DNA from: Cladopsammia gracilis
Taxonomy: Eukaryota; Cnidaria; Anthozoa; Scleractinia; Dendrophylliidae
Direction of reading: 5' to 3'
Assembly: GCA_022457155.1 (NCBI GenBank)
Contig: JAJGOT010000017.1
Location: forward strand, 708,501 to 772,500
DNA length: 64,000 nt
In this document: positions 1 to 11,600 of the stretch, piece by piece
Layout: each line of letters starts with the position of its first letter
Position numbering within the stretch: position 1 is the first letter of the stretch
The notes under the pieces: generated by a model
Seen by the model: the letters and a program-made list of their open reading frames with translations, nothing else
Told to the model about the DNA's origin: nothing
Database searches by the model: none
Made by a program: the position numbers and the translations under genes

Positions 1-428
1 AAAAAGCCGTCAGGCCCCGCTCGAGTTCAAGTGACCTCGAACGGCACGACTATTCTTGTACTTTCTAGTCATATTATAAAATACTTATTAACTGAGTTAG
101 GTCGGGCCGGACGGGAAAGTATTTGGCTCTCGGTCATGGCGCACGGACCTCGCGCAGGCGCGCCGGCCCTCCCACTCAGTCAGTAAGTGCATAATCTAAA
201 TTCTACGGCTGTCCGTGCTTGTTGCTTATAGAGCTTGTCATACAAGGAAATACACAAATCTCTTATCCACAAAGACGAGAATTTTACTGCCAAGAAGAAA
301 ATTGCTTAGCAACGTGTGATATCCACGTAACAATCGCTGGCGTAAACTGCATGCCAATGTCACGTGATGTGAGACAAACCTGATATCGTCCCGGCGGTCT
401 GTGCGCGTCTCGGAGTAGTTCAGTTTTA

Positions 429-500
429 ATTTAAGATGGCGGCCGACCGCCGTTAGTCCCGCTGGCTTTGACCTTGCTTGAAATGGCCGCCATCTTAAAT
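429..500. repeat. 16-bp perfect inverted repeat with ATGGCGGCC cores
   Basis: Bases 429-444 (ATTTAAGATGGCGGCC) are the exact reverse complement of 485-500, separated by 40 bases. Each arm holds an AAGATGGCGGC string, which matches the known YY1 binding consensus. It lies just past the 3' end of the acetyltransferase gene. It could be a hairpin, the ends of a very small MITE, or a paired regulatory site; the sequence alone does not decide. Confidence 0.6.
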
Positions 501-523
501 AACGTGGACAAAAAAAAATTCAC

Positions 524-529
524 TTTATT
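524..529 (-). terminator. Poly(A) signal AATAAA of the acetyltransferase gene
   Basis: On the minus strand AATAAA begins a few bases after the TAA stop at 533-535. This implies an extremely short 3' UTR and supports 533 as the real end of the gene. Confidence 0.55.
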
Positions 530-532
530 CTT

Positions 533-1483
533 TTAAGCTGTGCAATCCCTTTCGTATAGTTTCATTGTCTTGTTCAAATAATACTCGCATACTTTCAACT
601 GAAGCTTTTCTTCCATCAATCTCCTTCCCGTAGGAGTCAAGCTTTTGTCTTGAAAAGACACGAACACAAAATCGCTTTTGATGGCTTCACAGGCGCGTTT
701 GAACTGGAACAGGAGATGCGCTTCGAAGAGGACAGGATCTTCGGTGAACACTGAAGCGAGCCAATGCACAAATTCCACTCTTGGTGATAAAGATCCAAAA
801 CTTAAGGACCTTGGAAAAGCGTCGTCGACACACTCTTCTACAAGCATTTCATCGCTCTCTTGCAGCATGTAATCGATATTTGATCGAAGAGGAGCAAAAG
901 GGCAGGAATTGACGATGATCACGTTGTTTGGGAATAGTTTTTCTTTCAAGGGACATGAGAGAATAATATCAGAAAAATATTCTCTTGAGCATGTCACTAT
1001 CTTGGGCGTATTTTGCTTGGAAATTTCAGCTCTGGTAAATAATTTATTTTCAAATTGGTATGCTAAGACATCGCAGTCGAGAAGTTTCGTTTGTTCCACG
1101 CACCTAACGTTCTCAAAATTAGTAGTGAACCGTTCTCTTTGTACGTTAGGATAATGCGCCGTGGCGTGTTTTCTTACATATTCTGTGAGTGGACGCACAA
1201 GTCCTTGGCCTCTAAGCTCCGGAAGGATCCGTGCCGCTCGACGGACAAACGTTTTTTCGTTGTCTATAACGAAGTAGGCTGACAAACCCACGGGTTTCTC
1301 CCCAGAATATGCAATAATAATATGCAAATTGTCTCTTTGAAGCCACTCGTGAAATTTAAGTGGAAGATAGTCATGCCCGTTGTAGATTCCCTGAGACAGT
1401 TTTACAACTACGTCGAAATCATCGGACTTGGCTAGGCGGAATGTAAGTGCATCCATAGCAGTATAGTTTCGTCTTGTATTCAC
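533..1483 (-). CDS. NAT16-like (histidine-type) GNAT N-acetyltransferase
   Basis: The intact 316-residue single-exon frame encodes a GNAT-fold acetyl-CoA-dependent N-acetyltransferase. Residues 13-135 carry the GNAT domain: a first strand at FRLAKSDDFD (15-24), the family-typical YNGHDYLPLKFHEWL (34-48), and the acetyl-CoA pyrophosphate loop RGQGL (91-95). The GHDYLP plus HxWL pattern is what I recognise from vertebrate NAT16, known as histidine N-acetyltransferase, and from related fish and invertebrate proteins, so free histidine or a related small amine is the likely acceptor; the substrate is inference. The roughly 180 C-terminal residues are less distinctive, as in that family. The start could be Met1 or Met10, since the domain begins right after Met10. 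No introns, signal peptide or membrane segments are seen. A poly(A) signal follows the stop directly. Confidence 0.85.
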   Translation of the reverse strand: MNTRRNYTAMDALTFRLAKSDDFDVVVKLSQGIYNGHDYLPLKFHEWLQRDNLHIIIAYSGEKPVGLSAYFVIDNEKTFVRRAARILPELRGQGLVRPLTEYVRKHATAHYPNVQRERFTTNFENVRCVEQTKLLDCDVLAYQFENKLFTRAEISKQNTPKIVTCSREYFSDIILSCPLKEKLFPNNVIIVNSCPFAPLRSNIDYMLQESDEMLVEECVDDAFPRSLSFGSLSPRVEFVHWLASVFTEDPVLFEAHLLFQFKRACEAIKSDFVFVSFQDKSLTPTGRRLMEEKLQLKVCEYYLNKTMKLYERDCTA

Positions 1484-2760
1484 GACAAAGTTAAATGTCG
1501 CATTCGAAATAGACCTATATATGCCTCTCTCTAAAACAGCCCTTTACGTTTAAAGTTGAATGAACAAAGCAAATAGAAATGTAATGTACGACAATACAAT
1601 CTCTTAATTATTAAACTTAGTAGACAAATTGAAATTTGAATAAATTACAATTTAAGGACCATTGAACCCTAAGGCAAAGTAGCCGGGAGATACAGTCTGT
1701 AAAATAAAATAAAAAAATTATACTGAGATTATGATTTGACCAATCATTTTCCAGTCCGCGGGGCAAAATATCACGAGGGACCAAAAAACATAAGCAATAC
1801 ATACGTAAGAACGTTACAGTTTTAAAGTTTTTAAAAATGATTAGTCGAATGCAATAAATAAATAACTGTTGCGCTCGAGGAGGCCGATTTGCCTGAAATA
1901 TTGGACACGTCAAATTTATTTATTGTATATATATTTATTCCTTTGATTATGTTGGGCCAAATTGTCGTTACATTTTGATTTGATCATTCAACATCTGAAC
2001 TGAGCCGAGATTTTGCTGTATACTTAAGTATTTGAATATATTATATCTTTTAAATATTTGACAAGGCAGTTTAGAACACATGCCCTCAAGTTTCCATCCA
2101 ATAGAGGATGCATGTAGTTTATTTCATTTCTTCATTATTTTGGCCAGCTGTGTCTTCGTCTGTGTCTTTGCGATTTCAAATGAATAATGTGAAAAATTCA
2201 AGTCCTTGTATAAGTCGCTTGGTATCACCTTGTACATATTTGCCGGCAGAACGTCATGTTTTTATTACCAAAATGAACGGAGGAATCCGGGGTAGGATGG
2301 TACTCCATAATATGACCCATACGGGGACGTGCCGCTGGACAGAGTATGGTTTTTGTCCTTTTTGCCCTGAACAAGGTATATAATTTTAGGCGAGTCTGCC
2401 CTAAACAGGGCCTCAATCTGTTCTAAACAGGGTATGGTTGCACGATTATCATCAGTTAAACAGTATTTATGAATTCGGCATCGGAGACCTCTGCTTAATT
2501 GCAATTGCCAATAAATCACTTTAAAATTGCGTAAAACAAGAGAGTGTATATTTTTTGCGTCTACTGAGCAGGTCGACGGTGTCACCGGACGTTTCATTCA
2601 CTTTGTTTTTGTTAACCGGAAGTTTGTTAAACAAAAGATTCAGAGGTTTTAATGTTCGAAGTGTCGGCTTTTGCAGAATTTGGAAAGTAGAAAGCGTGAA
2701 AGGGTCTTTGCTTGATTCTGGCGAATTTGATATGCGATCTCTTTTCGATTGGTTGGTGAT
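1484..2760. other. Intergenic, no gene seen
   Basis: AT-rich DNA upstream of the acetyltransferase gene. Reading frames here are short and show no recognisable protein. The first few hundred bases should hold the promoter of the minus-strand acetyltransferase, but I see no clear TATA box. Confidence 0.5.
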
Positions 2761-3007
2761 AGAGCAGTTTTCAATTGAGTGTCATAAAACCAAAACCAAA
2801 GTAATTACTCTGACCAATCATAACAGTCGTAAACAATCCAATGAACCAATCAGAGCTCGAAGCAAAAACATGTCACGATTGGTTTTTGGTTTTACTTCTG
2901 ATTGGTCGAGAAAGTGGCGCGAGATTTTTTAGCTAATTACAAAGCGTAGCAATGCAAAACCAAAGCAATTGTGTAATTACTTTCGACACTCAATTGAAAA
3001 CTGCTCT
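2761..3007. mobile_element. 247-bp MITE with 23-bp perfect terminal inverted repeats
   Basis: The first 23 bases (2761-2783, beginning AGAGCAGTTTTCAATTG) are the exact reverse complement of the last 23 (2985-3007). The interior has repeated ATTGG/CCAAT strings and a GTGGCGCGAGATTTTT segment. A related, more decayed copy lies at about 43880-44030 in a CENP-F intron, sharing the TGATTGGT, GAGAAAGTGGCGCGAGA and CAAAGCG stretches. There is no coding capacity. I could not find a clear target-site duplication, so the superfamily is left open. Confidence 0.85.
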
Positions 3008-4132
3008 AAAAGGATTGTGACAGCTGTCATTTTCAGTGATGTTGGCAGTTCTATTCGATTCTATTCTTGTTCTATTCGGTAATTTCTTTTTCCGTTAAGT
3101 CCATCGGCTGCTTGAAAATTCTTTAAAACTCCGCTTCTTCGCGGGTTCTGAAGTTCCTCGAAGCAAGATTTTATCGTATTCTTCAAAGCTTTCTCTTTCT
3201 ATTTTGAATATTTTAAAAGTGTGTTACTGCAAAATCACGGCCGGTCTTGGCCGGTTTGGCCGTCAATGGGTTAAAGGAGTTTAGCGCTAATTAAATGCTT
3301 GGACAACCTACTAGCTTCAATTCTCCTAATACGAAATCAAGTTTAAAAATAAGCACTGAGCTCTATATTGATCTATATTCCTACAAAAACGCTTGACTTG
3401 TAGAGTTACGCATGCGCAGCCTCAAATGCGGTCTTGACCACTGTTTGAGAAATCTGAAACCTGTCTTGAGAAGCAAACCGTGAAAAAAATGCAGGGAAAA
3501 ACGATTTTGCAAAACCGTTTTCTCCGCTATAAACACAACAAAATTAAAGTGTTTACTGTAGCTGACGTAACATCGGCCGTATAGCCACGCGAAAAACAAA
3601 GCCTCGCTTTGGTTTCAAAATTGCTAAGATCCCAGATGTTGTGTGACGTCATACGTGCATGATTTGCGACGTCATTCCGCTAGCCATGACCATGAAAAAT
3701 GACGGGCATGGTTCTATGCCTGGTTCTATGAGAATGGAGCTCCGCAAGGTCAAAATTCCACCAGAATATTATGGCAATTTTGATTAGCGGCTACCCGAAA
3801 GTTGCGGCCCCATAGGTCTGCTAATTTGGAACGTAAGGGGTACCACTACTTTGGGAACTCTGCGGTAAAGCAGTCACAATAAACCGAGTAAAACCTTACT
3901 GCTTCTCCGAGCTTGCGAACACGCGTTTTTCGCGCTTAGCACTGCGCAACATCGTACCGCACTGCGCGGTTGGTTGCCGGTTGCATGTCTTCTCGCGCTT
4001 GACACCGGTTCAGTATGGTTTTTTTGGCTTTTGACACTGATTGTAGGTTTTCCCGTGCTTGGAAACGGTTGCAAGTCACCTCGCGCTTGGTATTATGGTT
4101 GCACGTTTTCCCTTGTTTTGCAGTGGCTGCTT
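3008..4132. other. Intergenic, no gene seen
   Basis: No supported gene. At about 3890-4130 there are degenerate repeats of a 'gcgcttg...ggttgca' phrase (for example around 3990, 4050 and 4085), which may be the decayed edge of the tandem array that follows. Confidence 0.45.
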
Positions 4133-4256
4133 ATATTTCTACTCATTTTTGGTTCGAGTTCGAGTCGGGTGTTGCACTATGCAATGTTTTCAAGCAAGAT
4201 AGCTTGCAACGAAAACAGTTGCGCAACGAGTTCCAGAAAACCGTTGCAGAAATGAT
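4133..4256 (+). repeat. 124-bp direct repeat, left copy
   Basis: This 124-bp block is identical, base for base as I read it, to 5050-5173. The two copies bracket the 38-bp array. The identity points to a recent duplication. Confidence 0.9.
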
Positions 4257-5049
4257 TGTTACGTTAGTGCGCGCTGTGTTGTGTTGTGTTTGATGGTTAC
4301 GTTAGTAAGCGCTGTGTTGTGTTGTGTTTGACTGTTACGTCTGTGCGCGCTGTCTTGTGTTGTGTTCGATTGTTACGTTAGTGCGCGCTGTGTTGTGTTG
4401 TGTTTGACTGTTACGTCAGTGCGCGCTGTGTTGTGTTGTGTTCGATTGTTACGTTAGTGCGCGCTGTCTTGTGTTGTTTGACTGTTACGTAAGTGCGCGT
4501 TGTCTTGTGTTGTGTTTGACTGTTACGTTAGTGCGCGCTGTCTTGTGTTGTGTTTGACTGTTACGTCAGTGCGCGCTGTGTTGTGTTTGATTGTTACGTT
4601 AGTGCGCGCTGTCTTGTGTTGTGTTTGATTGTTACGTTAGTGCGCGCGGTCTTGTGTTGTGTTTGATTGTTACCTCAGTGCGCGCTGTGTTGTGTTGTGT
4701 TTGATTGTTACGTTAGTGCGCGCTGTGTTGTGTTGTGTTTGATTGTTACGTTAGTGCGCGCTGTGTTGTGTTGTGTTCGACTGTTACGTCAGTGCGCGCT
4801 GTGTTGTGTTGTGTTCGATTGTTACGTTAGTGCGCGCTGTGTTGTGTTGTGTTTGACTGTTACGTCAGTGCGCGCTGTCTTGTGTTGTGTTCGATTGTTA
4901 CGTTAGTGCGCGCTGTCTTGTGTTGTGTTTGACTGTTACGTTAGTGCGCGCTGTGTTGTGTTGTGTTTGATTGTTACGTTAGTGCGCGCTGTGTTGTGTT
5001 GTGTTTGATTGTTAAGTTAGTGCGCGCTGTGCTGTGTTGTGTTTGATTG
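4257..5049 (+). repeat. 38-bp tandem array, about 20 copies
   Basis: The unit reads approximately GATTGTTACGTTAGTGCGCG followed by CTGTGTTGTGTTGTGTTT. Copies differ at a few positions (ttacgtta versus ttacgtca, tttgac versus ttcgat, tgtgttgtgt versus tcttgtgt), and some lack one TGTGT step. The open frame through part of the array reflects its composition, not a protein. Confidence 0.9.
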
Positions 5050-5173
5050 ATATTTCTACTCATTTTTGGTTCGAGTTCGAGTCGGGTGTTGCACTATGCA
5101 ATGTTTTCAAGCAAGATAGCTTGCAACGAAAACAGTTGCGCAACGAGTTCCAGAAAACCGTTGCAGAAATGAT
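5050..5173 (+). repeat. 124-bp direct repeat, right copy
   Basis: This is the second perfect copy of 4133-4256. It ends 53 bases short of the P450 stop codon, so it probably lies in the P450 3' UTR or at its poly(A) site. Confidence 0.9.
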
Positions 5174-5226
5174 AACATGCTGGAGCACTGCGTTCCATCG
5201 ATAGAAGCTTTTGCCTATAGAAAAAC

Positions 5227-8200
5227 TTAGTTTCTCTTGCTATAATAGAAATAAATTTCTCGTGGTCCAAACGCAAGTTCTACTTTTGTGGACACAGGCT
5301 TGCTTTCATCTAACTTAAGTGAGAAGTTTCTCAAAATCAATGCAATCACAGATTTCATTTCCACAACAGCAAGTGGTTGACCAGCACAACGTCTTTTTCC
5401 GCCACCAAAAGGAAGAAACGAGAAGGTATGCACTGCCATCTTGTCTTCCCAACGTGTAGGATCAAACTTTTCTGGTTCATCCCAAAGATCTTCCATTTGA
5501 TGTAGGGCATATGCATTAAGAAATAATGCCGAGCCTTTAGGGACGTGAAATCCTTCAGAAAAAAATAATAAAGAAAAGTTAACAAATCACGATCCAAATT
5601 GCAGTGGAACTCCGTTAAAACGACCACCGTTAGACCATAAAATTAACGAGATTTTTCAGATATGAAAACGACTGAAATTTCCGCGCTTTTTCGTGCCTCC
5701 AAAAAGTGGTTGTATCAATGGGAGGTTTTATTAAAGGCAAAGTTCCACTGTACAACATTGAAAAGAGTCTTACCTCCCAACTCGGTATCTTCAACAGCTC
5801 CTCTGCTAAAACCGGTTATGACAGGAATGAGCCGCTGAGATTCCTTTATACAGTTTGTCACATATTTCAGTTCTTTTTCCATCTCTAACGTCACCTCATC
5901 TGAATAACCAAGCACTCTGTCGACTTCTTCTTGAGCCACAGCCTGAATGTCAGGGTTTTGAGCTGGAAGTGAATATGACAAACAAGATGAGAGCATGAAA
6001 TGGAGATAACGCTGCTTTGTTCAATTCAAATGCCAGAGAGACTACAAAAATGGGTGTAGTCAGTGAATTCACACCCTATCTTTTAATTCTATTTGACCCC
6101 TACTCAGCTTGCCAGCACATGTATTCATCTCATCCAAATTTGATGAGAACTAAAAAGATCTTTATTACTTAATATCAGTTGGTGTTTGGATTCCTTTAAG
6201 GAATAACAAATAAACTTCAGCCACGGGGAGGGCAGATGACCCTGGGAATAAGGTTGTGTTTTGTGTTTTTTTTTTTTCATTTACAAACAAGCACCCCTTA
6301 CACCCTTCTAAAAAGTTGTCCCCAACCCCACCCCACCCATCTAATGTGTGGTTCTAGAAAATATCTACCGGTATACTCCCTCCAGCTTATAGACTGCTAG
6401 CTGCCCCTTTTCAGTCAATTGAGCAGGCAAACTAATCACAAAACAAGCTCGGTGAGACTGGAGCGCGCGAACGAGCCGAGGGTTAACTCTTCCCGCATCT
6501 TCCCCAGCACCCCCTTGGCTCACATTACTTTGCTTGCCTGCTCGACTATCTAGAGAGGGACTGCTAGCAGTGTATCCACCTTACGTAAAATATGAAGCTA
6601 AACTTAAATTTCCAGAGGTGTGGGGCGGGGGTAAACCACAAAACGTCCGGTAGGGGGTTATACGCATCAGCTCCTGACTTCTGGAGTGTATCTGACCTCA
6701 GAATAGGTAAGATTTGGCCCTTCAGATAAAAACGTTTGTTGTTTGAGGCTTAAAGTCTCAGTTGTCACATTGTTTCTTTAGACAAAAAATGTTGCTGGAC
6801 ATTGTCTCACTCCATTGAGGTGTATCAATGAGTGTCTGCAACATAATGCTGGGGGTTACCCCATGATGGACTGGCATCCATCCCATCCAGAAGGAAACAG
6901 CAATACTCCAAGCAGAAACCAGTTGAAGCTCAGGCAGTGTGGCTCAGGCAGTGTGGCTCAGGCAGTGTGGGTTGCCTGTGGCGACTAGTTTCCTTTACAA
7001 ATACCTCTTATTACTCACCTAGGTGGAACAAAACCCAGCACAGCTGTGAAGTTATGGTTTCAAATCCACCAAAAAGAAATGTCAGGATCTCATCGTGGAC
7101 CTCCACATCTGTTAATTTGTACTTGGACTCTGGGTCTTGTGCTCGCAGCAACAGCGTCAGCAGATCCCTTTTATTGTCACTTTCACCCTCACTCCTACGC
7201 TGCTGAATAATCTGATTAATGAGGTTATCAAGCTCACTTTGAAGTTGACGGACATGAAATGCTCTGAAGGGATGCATCCAGCTCCAAAAGCTTGGAAACA
7301 CTAAAAAGGCAATTTCACCAAAATGTCCCAAAAAAGAAGTCAACGCCTATAAAAAACAAATCAATATGGCATGATTCATAACTGGATGTAATTTTATGGC
7401 ATAGACCAATGTTGGATCCAGATTCTATCATCATAAGGCTGGGGTGGGTGTAGTGTAGGCAGACTCCCATGGCCAGGGGTGTAGTTGGGTTTCAAGCTTA
7501 CAGAGAGATGCAAAGATCTGTTGGGTGCTTAAAATTTGTGATTTAAAATTTTGCCAAGTATTTTTTTGGGGGGTAGTGAGATTTAAAAAAGGGATTGATT
7601 GGGTCCTTAAGGACGTTCGCACCCAAAATGTTCCCACTAATACTTGCCATGTAGTAAGGTAAAGATCAACTTTTGCCAAAAAGGCAAAAAAAATGGCGCG
7701 TCACTGTGCTCGTTTTCAAGATAGGCACATTTGAAGACCATGCGTTTTTAGACGCTTTCGTTATTTTAAGATGATCTTAGCTTACAACTATCAGCAATAA
7801 AAGAAACTACTTCAGTGAAATTCAGATCAGGTAAATGTACTCAATTCAACACAATTAAGTCTATTTAGTAAACTTTTGCAGTTGATGTCATTCCTTGAAG
7901 TGTAATAGGCCTTGAAAAAGAATACATATTGGTCTTTGCCATCCACATTTGAAGAAAACTTCAGTTGCACAAGTAGAAAAGGCGAAATATTTGTAACTTC
8001 TCACTTACAGATTTTTTCTGTTTTTTGTTAAAATGGAGAAAATCAGGAAAGGAAGTTATCTACAGAAAGGAGAGTAAAATCGCTGCGAAGTTCTCAAAGC
8101 AACCCGATCTATATGCCATGTTTGTTTACCTCCGTGCTCTACGATGCATGATGTATGCATTACAGTGACATGCATGAAAAAATGCGCAGTAGCAATGGGC

Positions 8201-8632
8201 ACAAACGTCCTTAAAAAGGACAAGAAAAGCAAATAAACTCATCATATGTGTCAGACCAACAGCAGACAAATAGTTCAATGGTTAGTTGCCCACTAAAGGC
8301 TCTAAGAAGTACCTGTGGTGGATAAAATAAATTAAAAAAGAGACTTATATAGCGCACAATATCACATGCCTCATGGCGCTTTACATACACTTATGAGAAT
8401 GAGATCGGACGTCGGCATATGAAGGCGCTATCGGTCCATTGTTGACCTCATCTCCCCCACCCCACCCATGAACAATGTATGGCACTGAGGGTGGTTACAG
8501 CCAGGGTTTTGTTACGTCCTCAGTGGTTCTTTTACGTCCCCAATGAAGACGGGACTGGCATTTCTACGTGGTCATCCAAGCCACATAAAGGTCTAACCAT
8601 TTGCAGAAGTCATAGCAAAGGCAGCACCTTCG

Positions 8633-8667
<35 letters not shown>

Positions 8668-11600
8668 TCCGGGATTTGAACCCGCGACCTCCCGCTCTGC
8701 AGACTGGTGCTTTATCAACTGAGCTAACCAGAAAATGTTAAATATATAAATAAAATTAAAGTACAGTGAGGATTGAAAGTTTTAGAGAACATTTTTGTTA
8801 ATAATACTATCACCATTATGATTGTACATAAAGGCTGGTTCTCTGCATGCATATAATCGTCCCGGTAGTACGAGTCATTTCAAAAAGTGAACGAACAACC
8901 GGGACGATTATATGAGAACACTTCCGAGATGACCCAGGACAATTGCAAGAGACCCGGATGACTGGGACGATCACACAAGTACAGTCGGACGACTGGGACG
9001 ATCATGAAAATCAGGGACGATCATATGAGAACTACTCTCAAGCGACCACAATGACTGAGGCGATCGAAGCGACCCAAATCTACCCCAGAATGCACTATTA
9101 TTTCCCAGTATTCATAGCTCTACCAGTTCCAAAATGACGACAACTTCGGAGTTTAACTCTGCTTAAACAGCCGTCATATTTTTACGTTTTTCATGCCCAA
9201 AACATGTTGTCAGACCCAGGTAATGACCTGACCCTATTGACGATCGGGATGACCGGAACAATCATGAGAACCCAAATCACTTGAGTCGCCCCGGACTTCT
9301 GAGTCGTTTGCAAAAAAACTTTTGAAACGACTTGGACAACCAGGGAAACCTGGACGATTATATGAGAACCAGCCTTAAAGAAGAGAATTGTGTCATAATC
9401 TGGGGATGGGGTACTCTCATGTATAAGCTATCTGGTTATGTGCAACTGTAAAGGATATATAGTATTTAAACAGTGCAGTCTGGGATAAGGTATAGAAATC
9501 ACAGAGTTTTAGAATAGGGTATATTTGCTGGGAAACTGATCAGTGGTATGAAGATCAAGATTATTAGAGTTCCTGGAAAATAGCAAGTCTGGGATAGGGT
9601 TGGGATTTTTTGTGACTAGGCTAGAAACAGGTTGCAAAATAAAGCTGAACGTGGTCTGGGATATGGTAGATAGATGGGTAGATAAAACGTTATTTAACCA
9701 CGGGCATTTCATCAGCAATTTACAGATCAAACTATAACTACACAACTATAACTATAACTATAAACTACACTATAATAAAAAGCTGCTTTCGATGAATGCA
9801 GTGGCTTAGAGAGCTTGCAAGGAAGGCTATTCCACAGTGTGGCGCCACTATAACTAAAACAATTTTGAAATAATTTGTGCATGGTAGTCGAACAAGGGTA
9901 AGGGTTTCATTGTCCCAGAGGTGCACCACCACCCAAAAGTGGTCAGAGTACACCCCCCCCCCCCCCCACCCATCCCCTGCACTGCACAAACCTGCACTGA
10001 TTCATTGTCAGGATTTTCTTGAACTTTCAAGTCATAACCAAATGCTGCTTGGCTAATAACATCAAGAGTTAGGCTCTGCACAACAGCGAAGGTTTCCACC
10101 GAAGAACATTCTGGTAAACCTTGCCATTTCCTGATCACAAATTGAGTTTTCTCACTGATCACTTCCAAAGCATAGCTCAAGAAACCAGAATGAAAAAGGG
10201 GCATGATCAGTCGTCTGTGTTTCTTCCATTGCTCTCCTTCCAGAGTAACAAGATTGTTCGCTCCAATCACCTTTTTAAAACGTGCCTGACTAAGTTTTGA
10301 GACTGCATAGCTGTTGGATTTCAGGACCTCTTCACACAAGTCAGGATCAGCAATAGAGTACATTTCTCTACCAAACAATGGAGGTCTCCCCATCTGAATC
10401 CGAACTACCTTGCCATATTTCTTGTGTAAGTCGAGGAGTCGTAGGTGCCTCTCTTCCACATTGGACTGAAAAACATCTGCATTTCCAGAAAACCAGTGGG
10501 GTGGGGGACCGGGGGGCATTGGCCTGAAGAAAAGTGAAATAAGCTTGACAAGCTTCTTTCATAGATGTAAAATAACTTATAAATATAAAATAAATACAGT
10601 ATGTTACCCTAATTCCAGACAGCCCTTATTCCTGACACTTTTGGATTAGAGCTCAGACGTTATTCTCCTCAAATTAGAAATAAAATTCGAACAATACTTT
10701 CCGATTTTTTATTGACTACTTTTCTATCATTTACTCCTTTTATGGCTTTCCTGGTGTAGTTTAAAGTGCCTATCACCCCTAGACAAATATTTTCAGAATC
10801 AACTCTATGTACATTTAATTGTTGAATGGTAAAATATTTCTTGTTTTGAACGTTGCATTTGTGAGTTATAGAGATTTGAATTTACAAAATGCTAATTAGA
10901 TGACGTCAACCCGGGAATTTGCCATTATTTCTAAGCCAATTTACGATGCGCAGTTTACAGTTTGAGGTTAATTAATTTGATAAATACTAAAAATAAACTG
11001 TGGATAGTCAATTGATTCGTAAAAAATATTACTCAGAGGTGAAAACAAGTAGTTGTATAATAAATGATTCCCGGGTTGACGTCATCTAATTAACATTTTG
11101 TAAATTCAAATCTCTATAACTCACAAACGCAACGTTCAAAACAAGAAATATTTTACTATTCAATTATTTAAAGTACATAGAGTTGATTCTGAAAATAACT
11201 TTCTAGGGGTGATAGGCACTTTAAGGCAAGAAATTCAAGATCTTCTCAAGGCAGGTTGAACTTTCTTCATCGTAAAATTGCATTTTTTAGCGCGCATCAA
11301 ATTACATCATTTTATATTTGTAGTGTTTTTTCGCAGAAGACAACATAAATTATTAATTTTGGGAATAATTCAGGCTAAAAGGACTATGGTTTCTTCCTAT
11401 CATGTAATAGCAAGTTAACTGTTTCATATTTTCAAGCGAGACTGCGACAATAAATGGTTAAATTTTCATCATGTGTACCTAATTCCGGACAAAATAGAAC
11501 TTAACCAGTTACCGATGAGTCAATTCCAGCAGTTCCCTTTCCCCCCCCCCCCCCCCCCCCGGTGCCAACCCCCGGGCATTTGCATTTTTTTAATGGTAAA

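Noticed and set aside
2265..2932. Overlapping frames of 91-125 residues on both strands
   Set aside because: No recognisable domain; part overlaps the 2761-3007 MITE.
4667..4906. 79-residue Cys-rich repetitive frame, or a CRISPR-like array
   Set aside because: The 38-bp units are contiguous with no spacers, in animal DNA; this is a minisatellite. Its cysteines are compositional, so a cysteine-rich peptide gene is not supported.
8660..8730. tRNA gene on the minus strand
   Set aside because: The head has A and B boxes but lacks the 3' acceptor arm and continues into a body shared with another copy, so it is a SINE.
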